Assembly (NCBI GenBank): GCA_030407315.1
Contig: JALQPE010001129.1
Coordinates: 1-33,569 of the forward strand
DNA length: 33,569 nt
Source of the DNA: Asparagopsis taxiformis
Lineage: Eukaryota; Rhodophyta; Florideophyceae; Bonnemaisoniales; Bonnemaisoniaceae
Direction of reading: 5' to 3'
Numbering within the stretch: the stretch's first letter is position 1; every line of letters starts with the position of its first letter. Of this stretch, positions 9,859-19,225 are shown one piece after another. Position numbers and translations under genes: made by a program. Under the pieces are notes generated by a model. It did no database searches and was not told where the DNA came from. It saw only the letters and a list, made by a program, of their open reading frames with translations.

Positions 9859-11258
9859 CTTGTCAACAGTTTGTACGGATTTCCATAGTTGTAGAATACA
9901 GAATGTGGGATGTATGAGTGTAGATCATAGTCCACCAATGAAATCGAGAGATGCTGTGTACCTCCATCCAATGCTGGTATCTGTAGCAAATTATTCTTGA
10001 TGTGTACAATGTCACAGTACCTGGTGACATTGCGACCAATTACCCACTGAGAGGATCCTTCAATGATTAAATGTCTTATTCGTACAGAAACTCCTTCATC
10101 AGTGGTAGCATTTAGGTAGACAGATCCAAGTATCCTTCGTACTTCACTTGAATGAGCTCCAGATCCATACTTCCAGAATGGACGATCAGCAATTGTGTCT
10201 GGCAATTTGTGGAGCTTGCCGCTCCAATTAGGTAGAACCATTGGTTGGATCGCCCGGAATTCACTCATTCCCATTCCACTATAAGGAGCTCCATCGTCCA
10301 GAAGTGGACCAATTGAGCAGAACAGGTTATTATCGGCAGATGGCAACGATGCCATGTGAAAAGTGACGGCCTTTTTTGTATCAGATCCAGAATCTCTTGT
10401 GTTTCGTTGGCTGGGTTCAGGTGTTGATGTGACTCCCGGTTTTAAAGAGCCGTCAGGGTTGTGATCGGATGCCCAATGGCCATAGCTAGAGCATAGATTA
10501 CACTTACAGCGTGATTTGAGGTCGGCAAGCTGAGCTGGGTTTAGCTTACGTCGGATCTTCATTCCAGAACGGTGCCTCGTATGTGTCGCAGTAGCAGAGT
10601 GTGTGTGAATCGAACGCGTATCAGTGTTACTGGAAGCATCACATTGCCTGAGAACTGAGGCGATAGAATCGTAAGAAACTGCAGACAAGAAGTCATCTGT
10701 TTTAGACTTTCGTGTAGGCTTGAAATCTCGGGGGGCTGACGCAGCAAGTATAGAGATACGTTGATTACTGTCGACATTGGAATTTGATAGCAACATAAAT
10801 GATACTAGAGCATCAGGGAGCTTGCAGAGCGAGGATTGCGAGTTAAACTTGGATACTTTTGCCAAAAAGCGGGACTCGAAGTTCTTAAATGTCTCTGTAG
10901 TCCCCCTTCTTGTGTTCAGTAAGCTGTTGAAGTCATGATAGACTTCACTAACAACTGCTAGTGGGTCACGTTTGTGTAGAGCATTGACAATTGCGTCAAC
11001 GCCTTCTTCAGATTGGATCACTTTTTCGTCAATGAGCTTGACAATATCATGTGCACGGCCAAAAAGCTGCGATTGGAGCATGATGCCCTGTAATTCGGTA
11101 GGAATCTTGCTGCCATGGTTATCAGGGAGTTTCTCATGGAATGCACGCCAAAGCGAAACAGAGTCTGCGTATTCTTCTTGATCACCCTTCCCGTCAGTCC
11201 ATGGGACGGTCTTTGAGTCCCAAGCAAACCGAGGGCGACTGGGTAGATCTGGGCCCAT
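9855..11258 (-). CDS. element B gag with aspartic protease
   Basis: 467-codon open frame starting at the ATG inside the PBS. Residues 1-230 form the capsid-like helical part. A zinc knuckle CNLCSSYGHWASDH (about 10460-10505) is CX2CX4HX4H, with histidine in place of the last cysteine. Protease signature LLDDGAPYSGMG lies near residue 318 (about 10270-10305), with Asp-Asp-Gly in place of the usual DSG or DTG. The protease continues through SQWVIGRNVTRYCD to the stop at 9855. This frame is uninterrupted, unlike the rest of B. It would give structural Gag and the protease, but the parent element cannot transpose on its own. Confidence 0.75.
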   Translation of the reverse strand: MGPDLPSRPRFAWDSKTVPWTDGKGDQEEYADSVSLWRAFHEKLPDNHGSKIPTELQGIMLQSQLFGRAHDIVKLIDEKVIQSEEGVDAIVNALHKRDPLAVVSEVYHDFNSLLNTRRGTTETFKNFESRFLAKVSKFNSQSSLCKLPDALVSFMLLSNSNVDSNQRISILAASAPRDFKPTRKSKTDDFLSAVSYDSIASVLRQCDASSNTDTRSIHTHSATATHTRHRSGMKIRRKLNPAQLADLKSRCKCNLCSSYGHWASDHNPDGSLKPGVTSTPEPSQRNTRDSGSDTKKAVTFHMASLPSADNNLFCSIGPLLDDGAPYSGMGMSEFRAIQPMVLPNWSGKLHKLPDTIADRPFWKYGSGAHSSEVRRILGSVYLNATTDEGVSVRIRHLIIEGSSQWVIGRNVTRYCDIVHIKNNLLQIPALDGGTQHLSISLVDYDLHSYIPHSVFYNYGNPYKLLTR

Positions 11259-11261
11259 AAC
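11249..11261 (-). promoter_or_regulatory. primer-binding site of element B (half initiator tRNA-Met), overlapping gag start
   Basis: On the minus strand GTTATGGGCCCAG directly follows the LTR end CAATTCAAA. It is identical to the element A PBS and complementary to the initiator tRNA-Met anticodon arm. The gag ATG is at 11258-11256 within it. Confidence 0.82.
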
Positions 11262-11590
11262 TTTGAATTGATGGGTAGTGTGAGAGCGTTATTGAGCGGT
11301 GCAATGAGAACGAACAAGTGTGTGTTTAGATAGGAGCGGAGAGCAAGAACAAGAGCGTGCAGAGCTTGCCTACCTGTCTGTATTTCTATCGTAAGTAGCT
11401 ACTAGAGCAGTATTTATAGCTGTAGTTGTGCCACCAAACATCGATGTAATTATTACAGCTTGCAACCAAACGGGAGAGCATTCTCCTGGAGAGTATACAA
11501 AGTGTGATTAATATTGAGTCAGAGCTGTACGTAGTTTCGTGTCGATCTGTTGGTACATGAGTCACAATATTTCATACACAATATTTCATA
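11262..11590 (-). repeat. 5' LTR of element B
   Basis: 329-nt direct repeat of 543-868. Its outer edge carries a short internal duplication of ATATTTCATACACA type at the minus-strand start. The outer boundary is fixed by the ATGAC duplication. Confidence 0.9.
11411..11418 (-). promoter_or_regulatory. TATA-like box in the 5' LTR of element B
   Basis: TATAAATA on the minus strand, about 150 nt before the end of the LTR, the same motif and similar placement as in element A. The corresponding site in the 3' LTR is mutated. Confidence 0.45.
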
Positions 11591-11595
11591 ATGAC
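11591..11595. repeat. target-site duplication of element B, right copy
   Basis: ATGAC, the match of 538-542, directly after the 5' LTR of element B. Confidence 0.85.
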
Positions 11596-11946
11596 GACCT
11601 CCAACAGAAGCTAACGTTCCTTTTTCATTTGGTAGAGGATGATCGTTTATGGATGTCATCTATGGGAACTTGTTACGTACGGGGGAAAACAGGAGGTGCA
11701 GTTGTTCCATCGGTGCGAGTGAAAGGAAAGAATATAGCAGAGGCAGGTTCAATCTATGGGAACGGGGCGCTGCTCGCTCCTGATTGGGAAACATTTTATG
11801 CCGTTACGGGGAATAACCACCATGCAACCATGGAGAAAGAGAGTCATGTGAAAGCCACCGATCTGAAAATCTCAGATGGAACAGAGTTCAGTGGAAAGAG
11901 AACTATGCTGCGCGAAACTTTACTGGAAGTTTGCAATCTTGTGTAG
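11596..11946 (+). pseudogene. gene X, 3' part, interrupted by element B
   Basis: Open frame continuing the codon phase of 540-542. It starts with DLQQKLTFLFHLVEDDRLWM, includes the tryptophan/glycine-rich SIYGNGALLAPDWETFYAVT, and ends at TAG 11944-11946. Exact phase match across an 11-kb insertion, after counting one duplication, supports that this was coding sequence. No family is recognised. The ATG at 11539 that opens this frame today lies inside the LTR and is not the original start. Confidence 0.45.
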
Positions 11947-12728
11947 TGATGATGAATAATGTAGAATCTACTTGACATTTGTATGTTTTGGACGATTAGT
12001 GATATTCTTTTACATGCTACACACACGAGTATCCAAGTAGAGTGCTTTTGTGGAACCACTCGTGCTTTTTAGTCTAGAACCATAATATAGACTACATATC
12101 GAAATTGATGTCTTCGCCAAGTGTATGCGCTGAAGATAAAGATGCCACCTCTTTAATCAAAAGCATGCCACTGGAAAGCGTGATTTTATGCCATGTAACA
12201 CACACACACACACATACACGATGGCACAATACGTTGAGCGGAGCAGTAGCAACTTTGTGCTTCGCGAAACCACTATCATTTACAAACGTAGATAAAGACG
12301 AATTGACATTTCTTGTTTGCATGGCTTGAAAGCAGAGAGTTCTTATCTTCTACGAGCCTGTACCACTTCTGTTGCTTTGTACTTAATACGTGGAATTCAA
12401 AATTGAAATTCAAACACAAAGCGTCACGACAGGTATCTGTCGAACATCGTGAATGCATCAGATCCTGAACATCAGCTTATTTGATGACGAGCTCAATGGT
12501 GGATCGTATCATTCACAAATGGGTATGTTCTCTATGCTTTGGCAGCTTGAGATGTGGGATGAGCTACGCTGCAGAGCGTGCAAATCAAATGTTTCGACGC
12601 GTAGGGGATTGCGAGCATGTGGTTTGTCTGTAGATATGTTGAAGAGAAACTATGAAAGCACGTCTGCTGCCATCATGCTTACAATCATAACGTCAGCTAT
12701 GTGGTTCAACTTGTTTTATAGAAGCTAT
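11947..12728. other. gene-poor spacer between gene X and Sel1 copy 1
   Basis: AT-rich sequence with no supported gene. It contains one short AC repeat. A 145-codon plus-strand ORF (12453-12890) overlaps the antisense of the Sel1 pseudogene, has no recognisable domain, and is not accepted. The missing C-terminal third of Sel1 copy 1 would be expected here but is not found. Confidence 0.5.
12198..12214. repeat. AC microsatellite
   Basis: About eight AC units followed by an interrupted CATACAC tail. Short and unremarkable. Confidence 0.8.
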
Positions 12729-13576
12729 CTACGCGTCAAGAGATCCTGGAACAGTTTTGGTGAATACTTTATGCAATTGAATTGCGAGAGACTTGTTTTT
12801 CGTGAATGGTGGAAAGCCTTCCCGAAGATCATGCAAAAGAGCTGCGAAGGAAGGGCACTTCTCATATTCTTTGGCAGCTTTTTCGCATAGGCTCGTCACA
12901 CGTTCAATAGAATCCTGTCCTGGAACAGCGACGATGAGTAGTTTGTAAGGGCGGCTAGTGTACATTCCTCGTTTGTCTTTGCAATACAAATTTCACATAT
13001 CTGAATTCCCAGAGCAACGTCTCTCCTGAACCGTGAACTGTTTCCACATGCCACGCAAAATGCAATTGCTAGCACTCTCTGTATGTCGTCAATCCGATAT
13101 TCAGCATCACATAGCCGGTGGCATAACCGAATAGCACGGTTTATATCCCCCTCGCGATGACTTTTAAGCAATAAAACGCCAATGAGGCAGGCTACGGCGC
13201 TCGTATCATTTTTTCCATGCATAACTCATATAAATGAATTGCGAGTGGCGTGTTGCGCTGAATCTTGTATTCGCCATATTGAAGTGTTGTCGCGATTTTC
13301 ATAACGTTGAAAGTGAATCCAGTTTCGACCTGTGCCTCGCACAACTTGATGGCTCGATTCACATCCTGAAATCCTGTATCTTCGTAGAGTAAAATTTTGG
13401 CAAGATCAGTCACAGAATGGACATCATTCAGTTGTTCAAAACATAACTCGTACATGCGAAACGCGACATGAAGATTCTTCTGTACTAACGGTGAGCCGTG
13501 TTCGACCGTGTCGGCCAGTTTCTTCGCTCTATGAGCTCCCAGATTGGACTCAAAACCAGCAGGAAAGAGAAGCATG
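12729..13576 (-). pseudogene. Sel1-repeat protein copy 1, 3' part (split by element G, frameshifted)
   Basis: Continues the Sel1 gene from 19222 after removal of element G and one CATG: the codon phase matches exactly. Sel1 units with the N-x-x-x-A-I-x-L-x-x-x-C pattern include LHVAFRMYELCFEQ, VNRAIKLCEAQVE and TPLAIHLYELCMEK. Near 13200 and again near 12970 the frame changes, continuing as DINRAIRLCHRLCD, VALGIQICEICIAK and then DSIERVTSLCEKAAKEYEK, NKSLAIQLHKV. Both changes equal one missing base. It aligns colinearly with the middle of copy 2 and stops at 12729, lacking the last roughly 235 residues. Confidence 0.8.
13573..13576. repeat. target-site duplication of element G, left copy
   Basis: CATG just before the LTR, matched by CATG at 19222-19225. 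A 4-bp duplication fits the codon phase of the interrupted Sel1 gene. Confidence 0.8.
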
Positions 13577-13988
13577 TGTAGACATTTGCAGCTGAAATTA
13601 CAAGCTGATGAAAATATCAGATGTGAAATTATTTCAACTTCAAGCTACTATGTAACGTACATATGCGTAGTAACATTCACTAGCAGTGAATGAGTGGTTC
13701 ACAACCATTTAGATGAATAACATAGAGTAGCATTTAAGATAGATCTCTCCTGAAGAATCAGAAAGAGAGAGCAGAGGAACAACATCGACTGATCATAATC
13801 ATCGATACGCATCGATCTATCGAAGCGGGCGCGTGATAAGCGTCAACCCAAGAACAGTGGAACAGCCCATAGGCTTGTCTACAAAATAAACTCTGGTTCT
13901 AACCAGCGCGGATCCTAATCTGCATCGTGAGAACTTGCACCAGTCTCCGGCTTTCATTTCCCGAGTCTTTTACCAAAGTTCTGCTACA
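13577..13988 (+). repeat. 5' LTR of element G
   Basis: TGTAGACATT..CTGCTACA, 412 nt, same length and apparently same sequence as 18810-19221. Holds an AATAAA at 13885-13890 and a short hairpin CTGGTTCTAACCAG just after it. No clear TATA box. Confidence 0.93.
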
Positions 13989-14093
13989 GATATATATCTG
14001 AACGCACATTTGCTTCTGAAGTGAGCAACTGTTAGGAACCACGGCCGTGAAAAGATTTGTTGGAAGATTGAAAGCAATCAAGTGTGAGCCATC
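13989..14093 (+). other. untranslated leader of element G
   Basis: 105 nt between LTR and ATG. It begins with the palindrome GATATATATC (13989-13998). No TGG-initiated tRNA 3'-end complement follows the LTR, and the initiator tRNA-Met half-site of A and B is absent. Priming may use another tRNA region or self-priming as in Tf1/sushi-type chromoviruses, but I found no clear complementary segment in the LTR. Confidence 0.5.
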
Positions 14094-17000
14094 ATGGATT
14101 ATCATGGAAGTACGTCAGGAAACAACTCAAGCTCAAACGGGAGGAGCAAAACATGCCCACCCGCTATCTTCGAAACTATTGCGCACCCAATATTGGATTC
14201 GGTGGATCCAGCCGAAGCAGTGAAATTTCTTCGTGACAGAAATCGTTATGAAATGAAGATGTCACAGAATAACAGTGACGGAAATAACGTCAAACCAGCC
14301 TCTTATAGAGTCTCAATAGACCCAACAGTGCTGTCATCCATGTACGAATTTGGATTCTTTGACAACATTGCACCAGGAGTGGATATGCGATACATATCCG
14401 AAGCTCATATTAAGGCATGCATTGAACAAATTGCAATGTCTCAGATGTCTACATCTGTCAACTCTAACGCTATTACAAATGCGATCATGTCCATTCGAAT
14501 GAACATGAAAATACGCAGTGCACGATCGCGAGTATATCAACTGGCGATTGATTTCTCCAGACAACTGGAAGATATCGGATACGGAGATTTCAAAGCGAGA
14601 AATCCCACAATGGCGACGAAACTATTCGCGCAGAGACTGCATCCGAAAGCACTCAAGATACAAATTCAGAATGATTTTGAATTCATTCCTGAAATGAAAA
14701 CAAATTGGAAAGGATTTCTAAAACACGTCTCAGAACAAGCCGAGATCATCGATAGAGCACAGGATTGCGCAAGCCTGAGTAATAACTCTGGACATCCGAG
14801 CTCATCACATAAACCTGACAAGAGTTCTAGCAGCTCAACTCGTTCTAATGGAAAGTCTACGAAAGACAAGGCTGCAAAATCAACCGAACGACTACCGCAG
14901 TGCATCAACCCTAGTTGTAATGCACGACACTACCTTCGCAACTGCACTAACACGCCTGAAGAAGACAAGGCGAGGTTAATGAGCGAATGGAGACAACGTT
15001 ATAAGCAACCGTCAAGAGAACCCAGCAGAGGTATGACGAGACACATTGCACAACAACGAACTGACGACAGTTCGATGATTGACACTATATTTGCAGGTGT
15101 GGAAACACGACCGTCATGTGCCGATATAGGCAGCTGCATCAACCTAATGCCTCCAGACTTATTTTCTAAACTATCAGAAAAAGGAGCAACGATGCAGGTG
15201 GAGAGCTTCGATACGAATAGGAAGTTCGAGATGGCAGTCAGTGAGGACACCAACGGAAGAAAGGTTTTCATAGAATGCGACAAAAAGACAACCCTTGACA
15301 TTCAACTAAATGTCAGACATGCATCGTCATTAACGATACGTAATGTCACATGGTTTGTTGCTACTCGTCCCGCAAACGACCCTCTACTTTGCAGAGACCT
15401 TTTGAAAGCACTTGGATTAGATGCGAAAGCAGCCTTAGCTGCTGCCTGTGAAACATTCAATGGACAAGTTGACGCTGAGCAACTTCTCTCTGATCAGGAT
15501 TACCCAGACGGAAGTATCGCACGACTATTGTCAGAGAATGGAGTATATCACAATGGTCACTACCCAGACGAGACCGATGACTGTGAATCAGTATACTTAG
15601 AGATTGGGATTGACAAGGATAATGACATACAGACAGCATTTGACAAAATGCTACATGACGCCAAGTCGAATGGAATGTCAACTGGCGGTGCAGAAACCCT
15701 TGAAAAAATCTTACACGAGTATCGTGACGTCTTCAGGATACGTCTTGGAAACGATCCACCGGCTAAAGTTGAGCCGATGAAAGTTGTGCTTAGACCACAA
15801 GCACAGGGCATAATAACCAAATCCAGGCGATATAGCCCGGAACAGCGAGATTATCTAACGCGTTTTTTAAAACGTGCTAAACATTATGGGTTCATCACGG
15901 AGAATAAGAATGCGACGTGGGCTGCAGCACCTTTACTAGTGCTCAAGCCCAAGTCCAAAAAATACCGTCTTACCTTCGATTACCGACCCGTTAATGCTGC
16001 TACAACTTCTATAGGTTGGCCTATGCCACACCTAGAAAGCGAGTGTGTAGACTTCGCTGGAAGCACATGCTTTGCTTCCATCGATTTTTGCTCAGGTTAC
16101 TGGCAACTACCCCTACACAAAGACAGCCAAAGCGCTCTAAGCTTCATCACCCACGAAGGTGTTTGGCAACCGACACGCACACCCCAAGGAGCCAAGAACT
16201 CCGCGTGTAACTTTCAATCACGTGTGGAACCATGTTTTATTGCCATTCGAAAACATGTCAAGGCATGGCAGGACGACTTCATCCTACATCATAAAGATGA
16301 GAATGGGCTAATGGACACACTACGGTGCTTTCTGCAGATATGCAGAGACAGGAATCTAAAGATTTCCGCCACCAAATCAACACTATTCACATCATCAGTG
16401 AAATGGTGTGGTCGAATTATCGACAAAGATGGAGTTCAATTTGATCCAAGCAATTTATCTGGACTAATGAACATCACATCACCACAGACAGCAGGAGAAC
16501 TATCTCAGTATATATACTGTCTACAATGGATGTCACAATCCATACCGGATTTCGCCAACCGCATAAGCTGCCTGCGTAACGTCCTGGAAGAAGCTTATAC
16601 AAAATCGGGGAAACGCACCAAGAAATCCATCGCAAGCATACCATTATCCAGCCTGTCATGGGGCAGACAACATGACAAGTCATTTCTTGAACTACAAGAC
16701 AGCCTCAGACAATCGGTTAAACTTGCTCATCCAGATGCTAAGATGCACAAATGCATCTATACTGACGCCTCTGATAATTACTGGGCAGCTGTGGTTACAC
16801 AATGCCTTGCAGCGGAGTTAAACAAACCGCTAGAAGACCAACGGCACCAGCCACTTGCTTTCATAAGCTCATCCTTTAAGGACAGCGAGCTACATTGGTC
16901 AACATATGAGAAGGAAGGATTTTCCATATATCAAGTATTCAAGCGCTTAGACTACCTCTTGCTTGGAAGCATACCTTCACATGTCTACACGGATCATCGA

Positions 17001-18767
17001 AATCTGTTGTTCGTGTATAACCCTATGAGCATCGAACCAGCCATGGGAAGACACATAGTGAATAAGGTACAGCGCTGGGCTTTATTTCTATCAAGATTTC
17101 ACTACACTATCGAGCATATAGCTGGTGATTCCAATGTCATGGCTGACGTAATGACGAGATGGTTTGTCGGGTATCGACGAAAGAAGTTCACTTCAAAGAT
17201 AACTGCCGTCAGGAAGACACACAGCCATACAGAAGACATCGTGTCATCACCTTTATCAAGCTCATTTATCTGGCCTACTCCAGATACTATCCGAAAATCA
17301 CAGCAACAACACATTCAAGACAAACCGAATGGATGTGAACTGCATGATCAAGGATTGGTCATAACCAAGAAAAAGATTTGGATACCACAACAGGATGTGC
17401 AACTACAAATGAAGTTGCTGGTAATATCACACTGTGGACAAAACGGTCACAGAGGTTCCACGGCCACCATTAATATCTTGTCCGAGAACTATTGGTGGAA
17501 TACGATGACGAACGACTGCAAAGTATTCGTACAAAATTGTATACATTGCATCATGTCCTACACAGGACAGCGCATCCCTCGCCCACTTGGAAGCACCGAG
17601 ATCGCCACGCGACCCAATCAAATCCTACATTTCGATTATCTATATATGGGAAGAGGAAACACGAGAGACAGATATGTTCTCATACTACGTGACGGATTCT
17701 CATGTTATACCTGGCTCTGCATTGCCAAAGCAGCAGATGCAGAAACAGTGGTAGAGTCCATTGCTAAATGGATTGAAATATTTTCAGCTATGGATGTTTG
17801 GATATCCGATCAAGGAAGTCACTTCAAGAACCAAGTCATGACACAACTGGCAAAAAGGCATTACATTAGGCATCACTTCACTGTGGCATACTCACCATGG
17901 AGCAATGGGGCAGTCGAAAGATGTTGCCGGGAGGTACTAAGGGCAACGACAGCGTTAATGTCGGAGCTGCGACTAGCGCCTCAGGACTGGCCTGATGTTA
18001 TATCATTAATACAAAAGATCATTAATGAATCTCCTGTAGAGAGACTTGGAAAACGAGAAGATGGTATCTTTAGATCACCATTAGAAGTGATGACTGGAAT
18101 CAAGCCAGCACGAACTAATCCGACATCCAGTATGAAGTGTGGAGATAACTCACTTTCACTATCCGAATGTCAGCGGATTGCAAATATAGACCGCTTACAG
18201 TTTGCCCTAGCAAACATGCACAAGAATGTATCGGAAAAGATCCGAGCAAACCGAGCGAGACAAATCAAAATACATAATGAAAGGACAAACATTATACACC
18301 CCTCATTCAGCATTGGAGACTTTGTGCTTGTCAGAAAAGCGCATAACAAAGGACACAAACTTGCATTTAAATGGCAAGGACCAAAAAGGATAACTAAGGT
18401 TATCAACAGTTTGGTATACGAGGTAACAAGTTTGACAAATGGTCAAACAGAAATTGTACATGCGACGCGCATTTGCATCTATAGATGTGACATGGATGGT
18501 ATTGAACCTTCTAAGGGCATACTTAATCACGCTGCGCACACTGAAGCTGAATACGAGGACATAAAATGTCTTAGACAGATCAAGAAGCATGGAGATACAA
18601 TCAAGATATTAGTCGAATGGGAAGGATTACCGGACACATGTGACTACACATGGGAACCTGTCGAAAATCTATTTGAAGACATACCTGAGATGCTCATGGA
18701 ATATCTCCGCCATGAAAACAATAGCATCGCAAGGAGAGCCATAGCCTCCTTATCAAAGAGCAAATGA
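14094..18767 (+). CDS. element G gag-pol polyprotein with chromodomain
   Basis: 1557 residues in one frame. Order: helical Gag; serine-rich linker; zinc knuckle CINPSCNARHYLRNC (about 270-284); protease-like ADIGSCINL (about 343), with Asp-Ile-Gly in place of DSG/DTG; RT with LTFDYRPVN (about 626) and FASIDFCSGYWQLPL. The RT active site is WQDD (725-728) where YxDD is usual. RNase H has YTDASDNYW (about 889) and YTDHRNL (about 965). Integrase has the H-H-C-C zinc site from about 1112 (GHRGSTATI, CIHC), D1181, D1239 and E1275 (exactly 35 residues between the last two), a GPY/F module with KWQGP (about 1427), and a C-terminal chromodomain (about 1485-1545; ILVEWEGLPD, YTWEPVENL). The chromodomain probably directs integration to marked chromatin. 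The start is the first ATG after the LTR. Confidence 0.95.
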   Translation: MDYHGSTSGNNSSSNGRSKTCPPAIFETIAHPILDSVDPAEAVKFLRDRNRYEMKMSQNNSDGNNVKPASYRVSIDPTVLSSMYEFGFFDNIAPGVDMRYISEAHIKACIEQIAMSQMSTSVNSNAITNAIMSIRMNMKIRSARSRVYQLAIDFSRQLEDIGYGDFKARNPTMATKLFAQRLHPKALKIQIQNDFEFIPEMKTNWKGFLKHVSEQAEIIDRAQDCASLSNNSGHPSSSHKPDKSSSSSTRSNGKSTKDKAAKSTERLPQCINPSCNARHYLRNCTNTPEEDKARLMSEWRQRYKQPSREPSRGMTRHIAQQRTDDSSMIDTIFAGVETRPSCADIGSCINLMPPDLFSKLSEKGATMQVESFDTNRKFEMAVSEDTNGRKVFIECDKKTTLDIQLNVRHASSLTIRNVTWFVATRPANDPLLCRDLLKALGLDAKAALAAACETFNGQVDAEQLLSDQDYPDGSIARLLSENGVYHNGHYPDETDDCESVYLEIGIDKDNDIQTAFDKMLHDAKSNGMSTGGAETLEKILHEYRDVFRIRLGNDPPAKVEPMKVVLRPQAQGIITKSRRYSPEQRDYLTRFLKRAKHYGFITENKNATWAAAPLLVLKPKSKKYRLTFDYRPVNAATTSIGWPMPHLESECVDFAGSTCFASIDFCSGYWQLPLHKDSQSALSFITHEGVWQPTRTPQGAKNSACNFQSRVEPCFIAIRKHVKAWQDDFILHHKDENGLMDTLRCFLQICRDRNLKISATKSTLFTSSVKWCGRIIDKDGVQFDPSNLSGLMNITSPQTAGELSQYIYCLQWMSQSIPDFANRISCLRNVLEEAYTKSGKRTKKSIASIPLSSLSWGRQHDKSFLELQDSLRQSVKLAHPDAKMHKCIYTDASDNYWAAVVTQCLAAELNKPLEDQRHQPLAFISSSFKDSELHWSTYEKEGFSIYQVFKRLDYLLLGSIPSHVYTDHRNLLFVYNPMSIEPAMGRHIVNKVQRWALFLSRFHYTIEHIAGDSNVMADVMTRWFVGYRRKKFTSKITAVRKTHSHTEDIVSSPLSSSFIWPTPDTIRKSQQQHIQDKPNGCELHDQGLVITKKKIWIPQQDVQLQMKLLVISHCGQNGHRGSTATINILSENYWWNTMTNDCKVFVQNCIHCIMSYTGQRIPRPLGSTEIATRPNQILHFDYLYMGRGNTRDRYVLILRDGFSCYTWLCIAKAADAETVVESIAKWIEIFSAMDVWISDQGSHFKNQVMTQLAKRHYIRHHFTVAYSPWSNGAVERCCREVLRATTALMSELRLAPQDWPDVISLIQKIINESPVERLGKREDGIFRSPLEVMTGIKPARTNPTSSMKCGDNSLSLSECQRIANIDRLQFALANMHKNVSEKIRANRARQIKIHNERTNIIHPSFSIGDFVLVRKAHNKGHKLAFKWQGPKRITKVINSLVYEVTSLTNGQTEIVHATRICIYRCDMDGIEPSKGILNHAAHTEAEYEDIKCLRQIKKHGDTIKILVEWEGLPDTCDYTWEPVENLFEDIPEMLMEYLRHENNSIARRAIASLSKSK

Positions 18768-18800
18768 CTATGCAATGTTCTGCTTCCAAGGAAACAAAAC

Positions 18801-18809
18801 ATGGGGCAG
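18801..18809 (+). other. polypurine tract of element G
   Basis: ATGGGGCAG directly before the 3' LTR, 34 nt after the stop codon. Short and not purely purine, but in the expected place. Confidence 0.5.
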
Positions 18810-19221
18810 TGTAGACATTTGCAGCTGAAATTACAAGCTGATGAAAATATCAGATGTGAAATTATTTCAACTTCAAGCTACTATGTAACGTACATATGCG
18901 TAGTAACATTCACTAGCAGTGAATGAGTGGTTCACAACCATTTAGATGAATAACATAGAGTAGCATTTAAGATAGATCTCTCCTGAAGAATCAGAAAGAG
19001 AGAGCAGAGGAACAACATCGACTGATCATAATCATCGATACGCATCGATCTATCGAAGCGGGCGCGTGATAAGCGTCAACCCAAGAACAGTGGAACAGCC
19101 CATAGGCTTGTCTACAAAATAAACTCTGGTTCTAACCAGCGCGGATCCTAATCTGCATCGTGAGAACTTGCACCAGTCTCCGGCTTTCATTTCCCGAGTC
19201 TTTTACCAAAGTTCTGCTACA
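18810..19221 (+). repeat. 3' LTR of element G
   Basis: Direct repeat of 13577-13988. No difference found by eye over 412 nt. AATAAA at 19118-19123 may serve as polyadenylation signal. Followed by the CATG duplication. Confidence 0.93.
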
Positions 19222-19225
19222 CATG
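19222..19225. repeat. target-site duplication of element G, right copy
   Basis: CATG matching 13573-13576. On the minus strand it forms the ATG codon plus one base of the interrupted Sel1 gene. Confidence 0.8.

Larger units (their letters stand above)
543..11590 (-). mobile_element. Ty1/copia-type LTR retrotransposon, element B (host of nested element A)
   Basis: Read on the minus strand the order is 5' LTR (11262-11590), PBS, gag with protease, integrase, Tudor-like module, reverse transcriptase, RNase H, polypurine tract, 3' LTR (543-868). Integrase before RT is the copia order. Element A (1351-7215) with its TTAAC duplication splits the RNase H coding region, so B without A is about 5.2 kb. 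LTRs are 326 and 329 nt, differing by roughly three mismatches and five one-base gaps by eye. B is dead: frameshifted and interrupted. Polymerase motifs resemble GalEa/PyRE1G1-like copia elements, a placement from memory that needs a tree. Confidence 0.92.
13577..19221 (+). mobile_element. Ty3/gypsy chromovirus, element G, apparently intact
   Basis: 5,645 bp: 412-nt LTR, 105-nt leader, one 1557-codon gag-pol ORF, short G-rich tract, 412-nt LTR. RT-RNase H precedes integrase, the gypsy order, and a chromodomain ends the integrase. The two LTRs read as identical by eye, the ORF has no stop or frameshift, and a 4-bp duplication flanks it. This is the youngest insertion in the window and could be active. 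It splits Sel1 copy 1 in antisense orientation. Confidence 0.95.

Noticed and set aside
12198..12214. Possible CRISPR or regulatory repeat
   Set aside because: It is a simple AC dinucleotide run.
12453..12890. 145-codon plus-strand ORF beside Sel1 copy 1
   Set aside because: Its second half is the antisense of Sel1-coding sequence, and the first half has no domain or repeat pattern.
13870..13915. Hairpin CTGGTTCTAACCAG resembling a tRNA T-arm
   Set aside because: It lies in the element G LTR and no cloverleaf can be drawn around it; no tRNA gene was found anywhere in the window.
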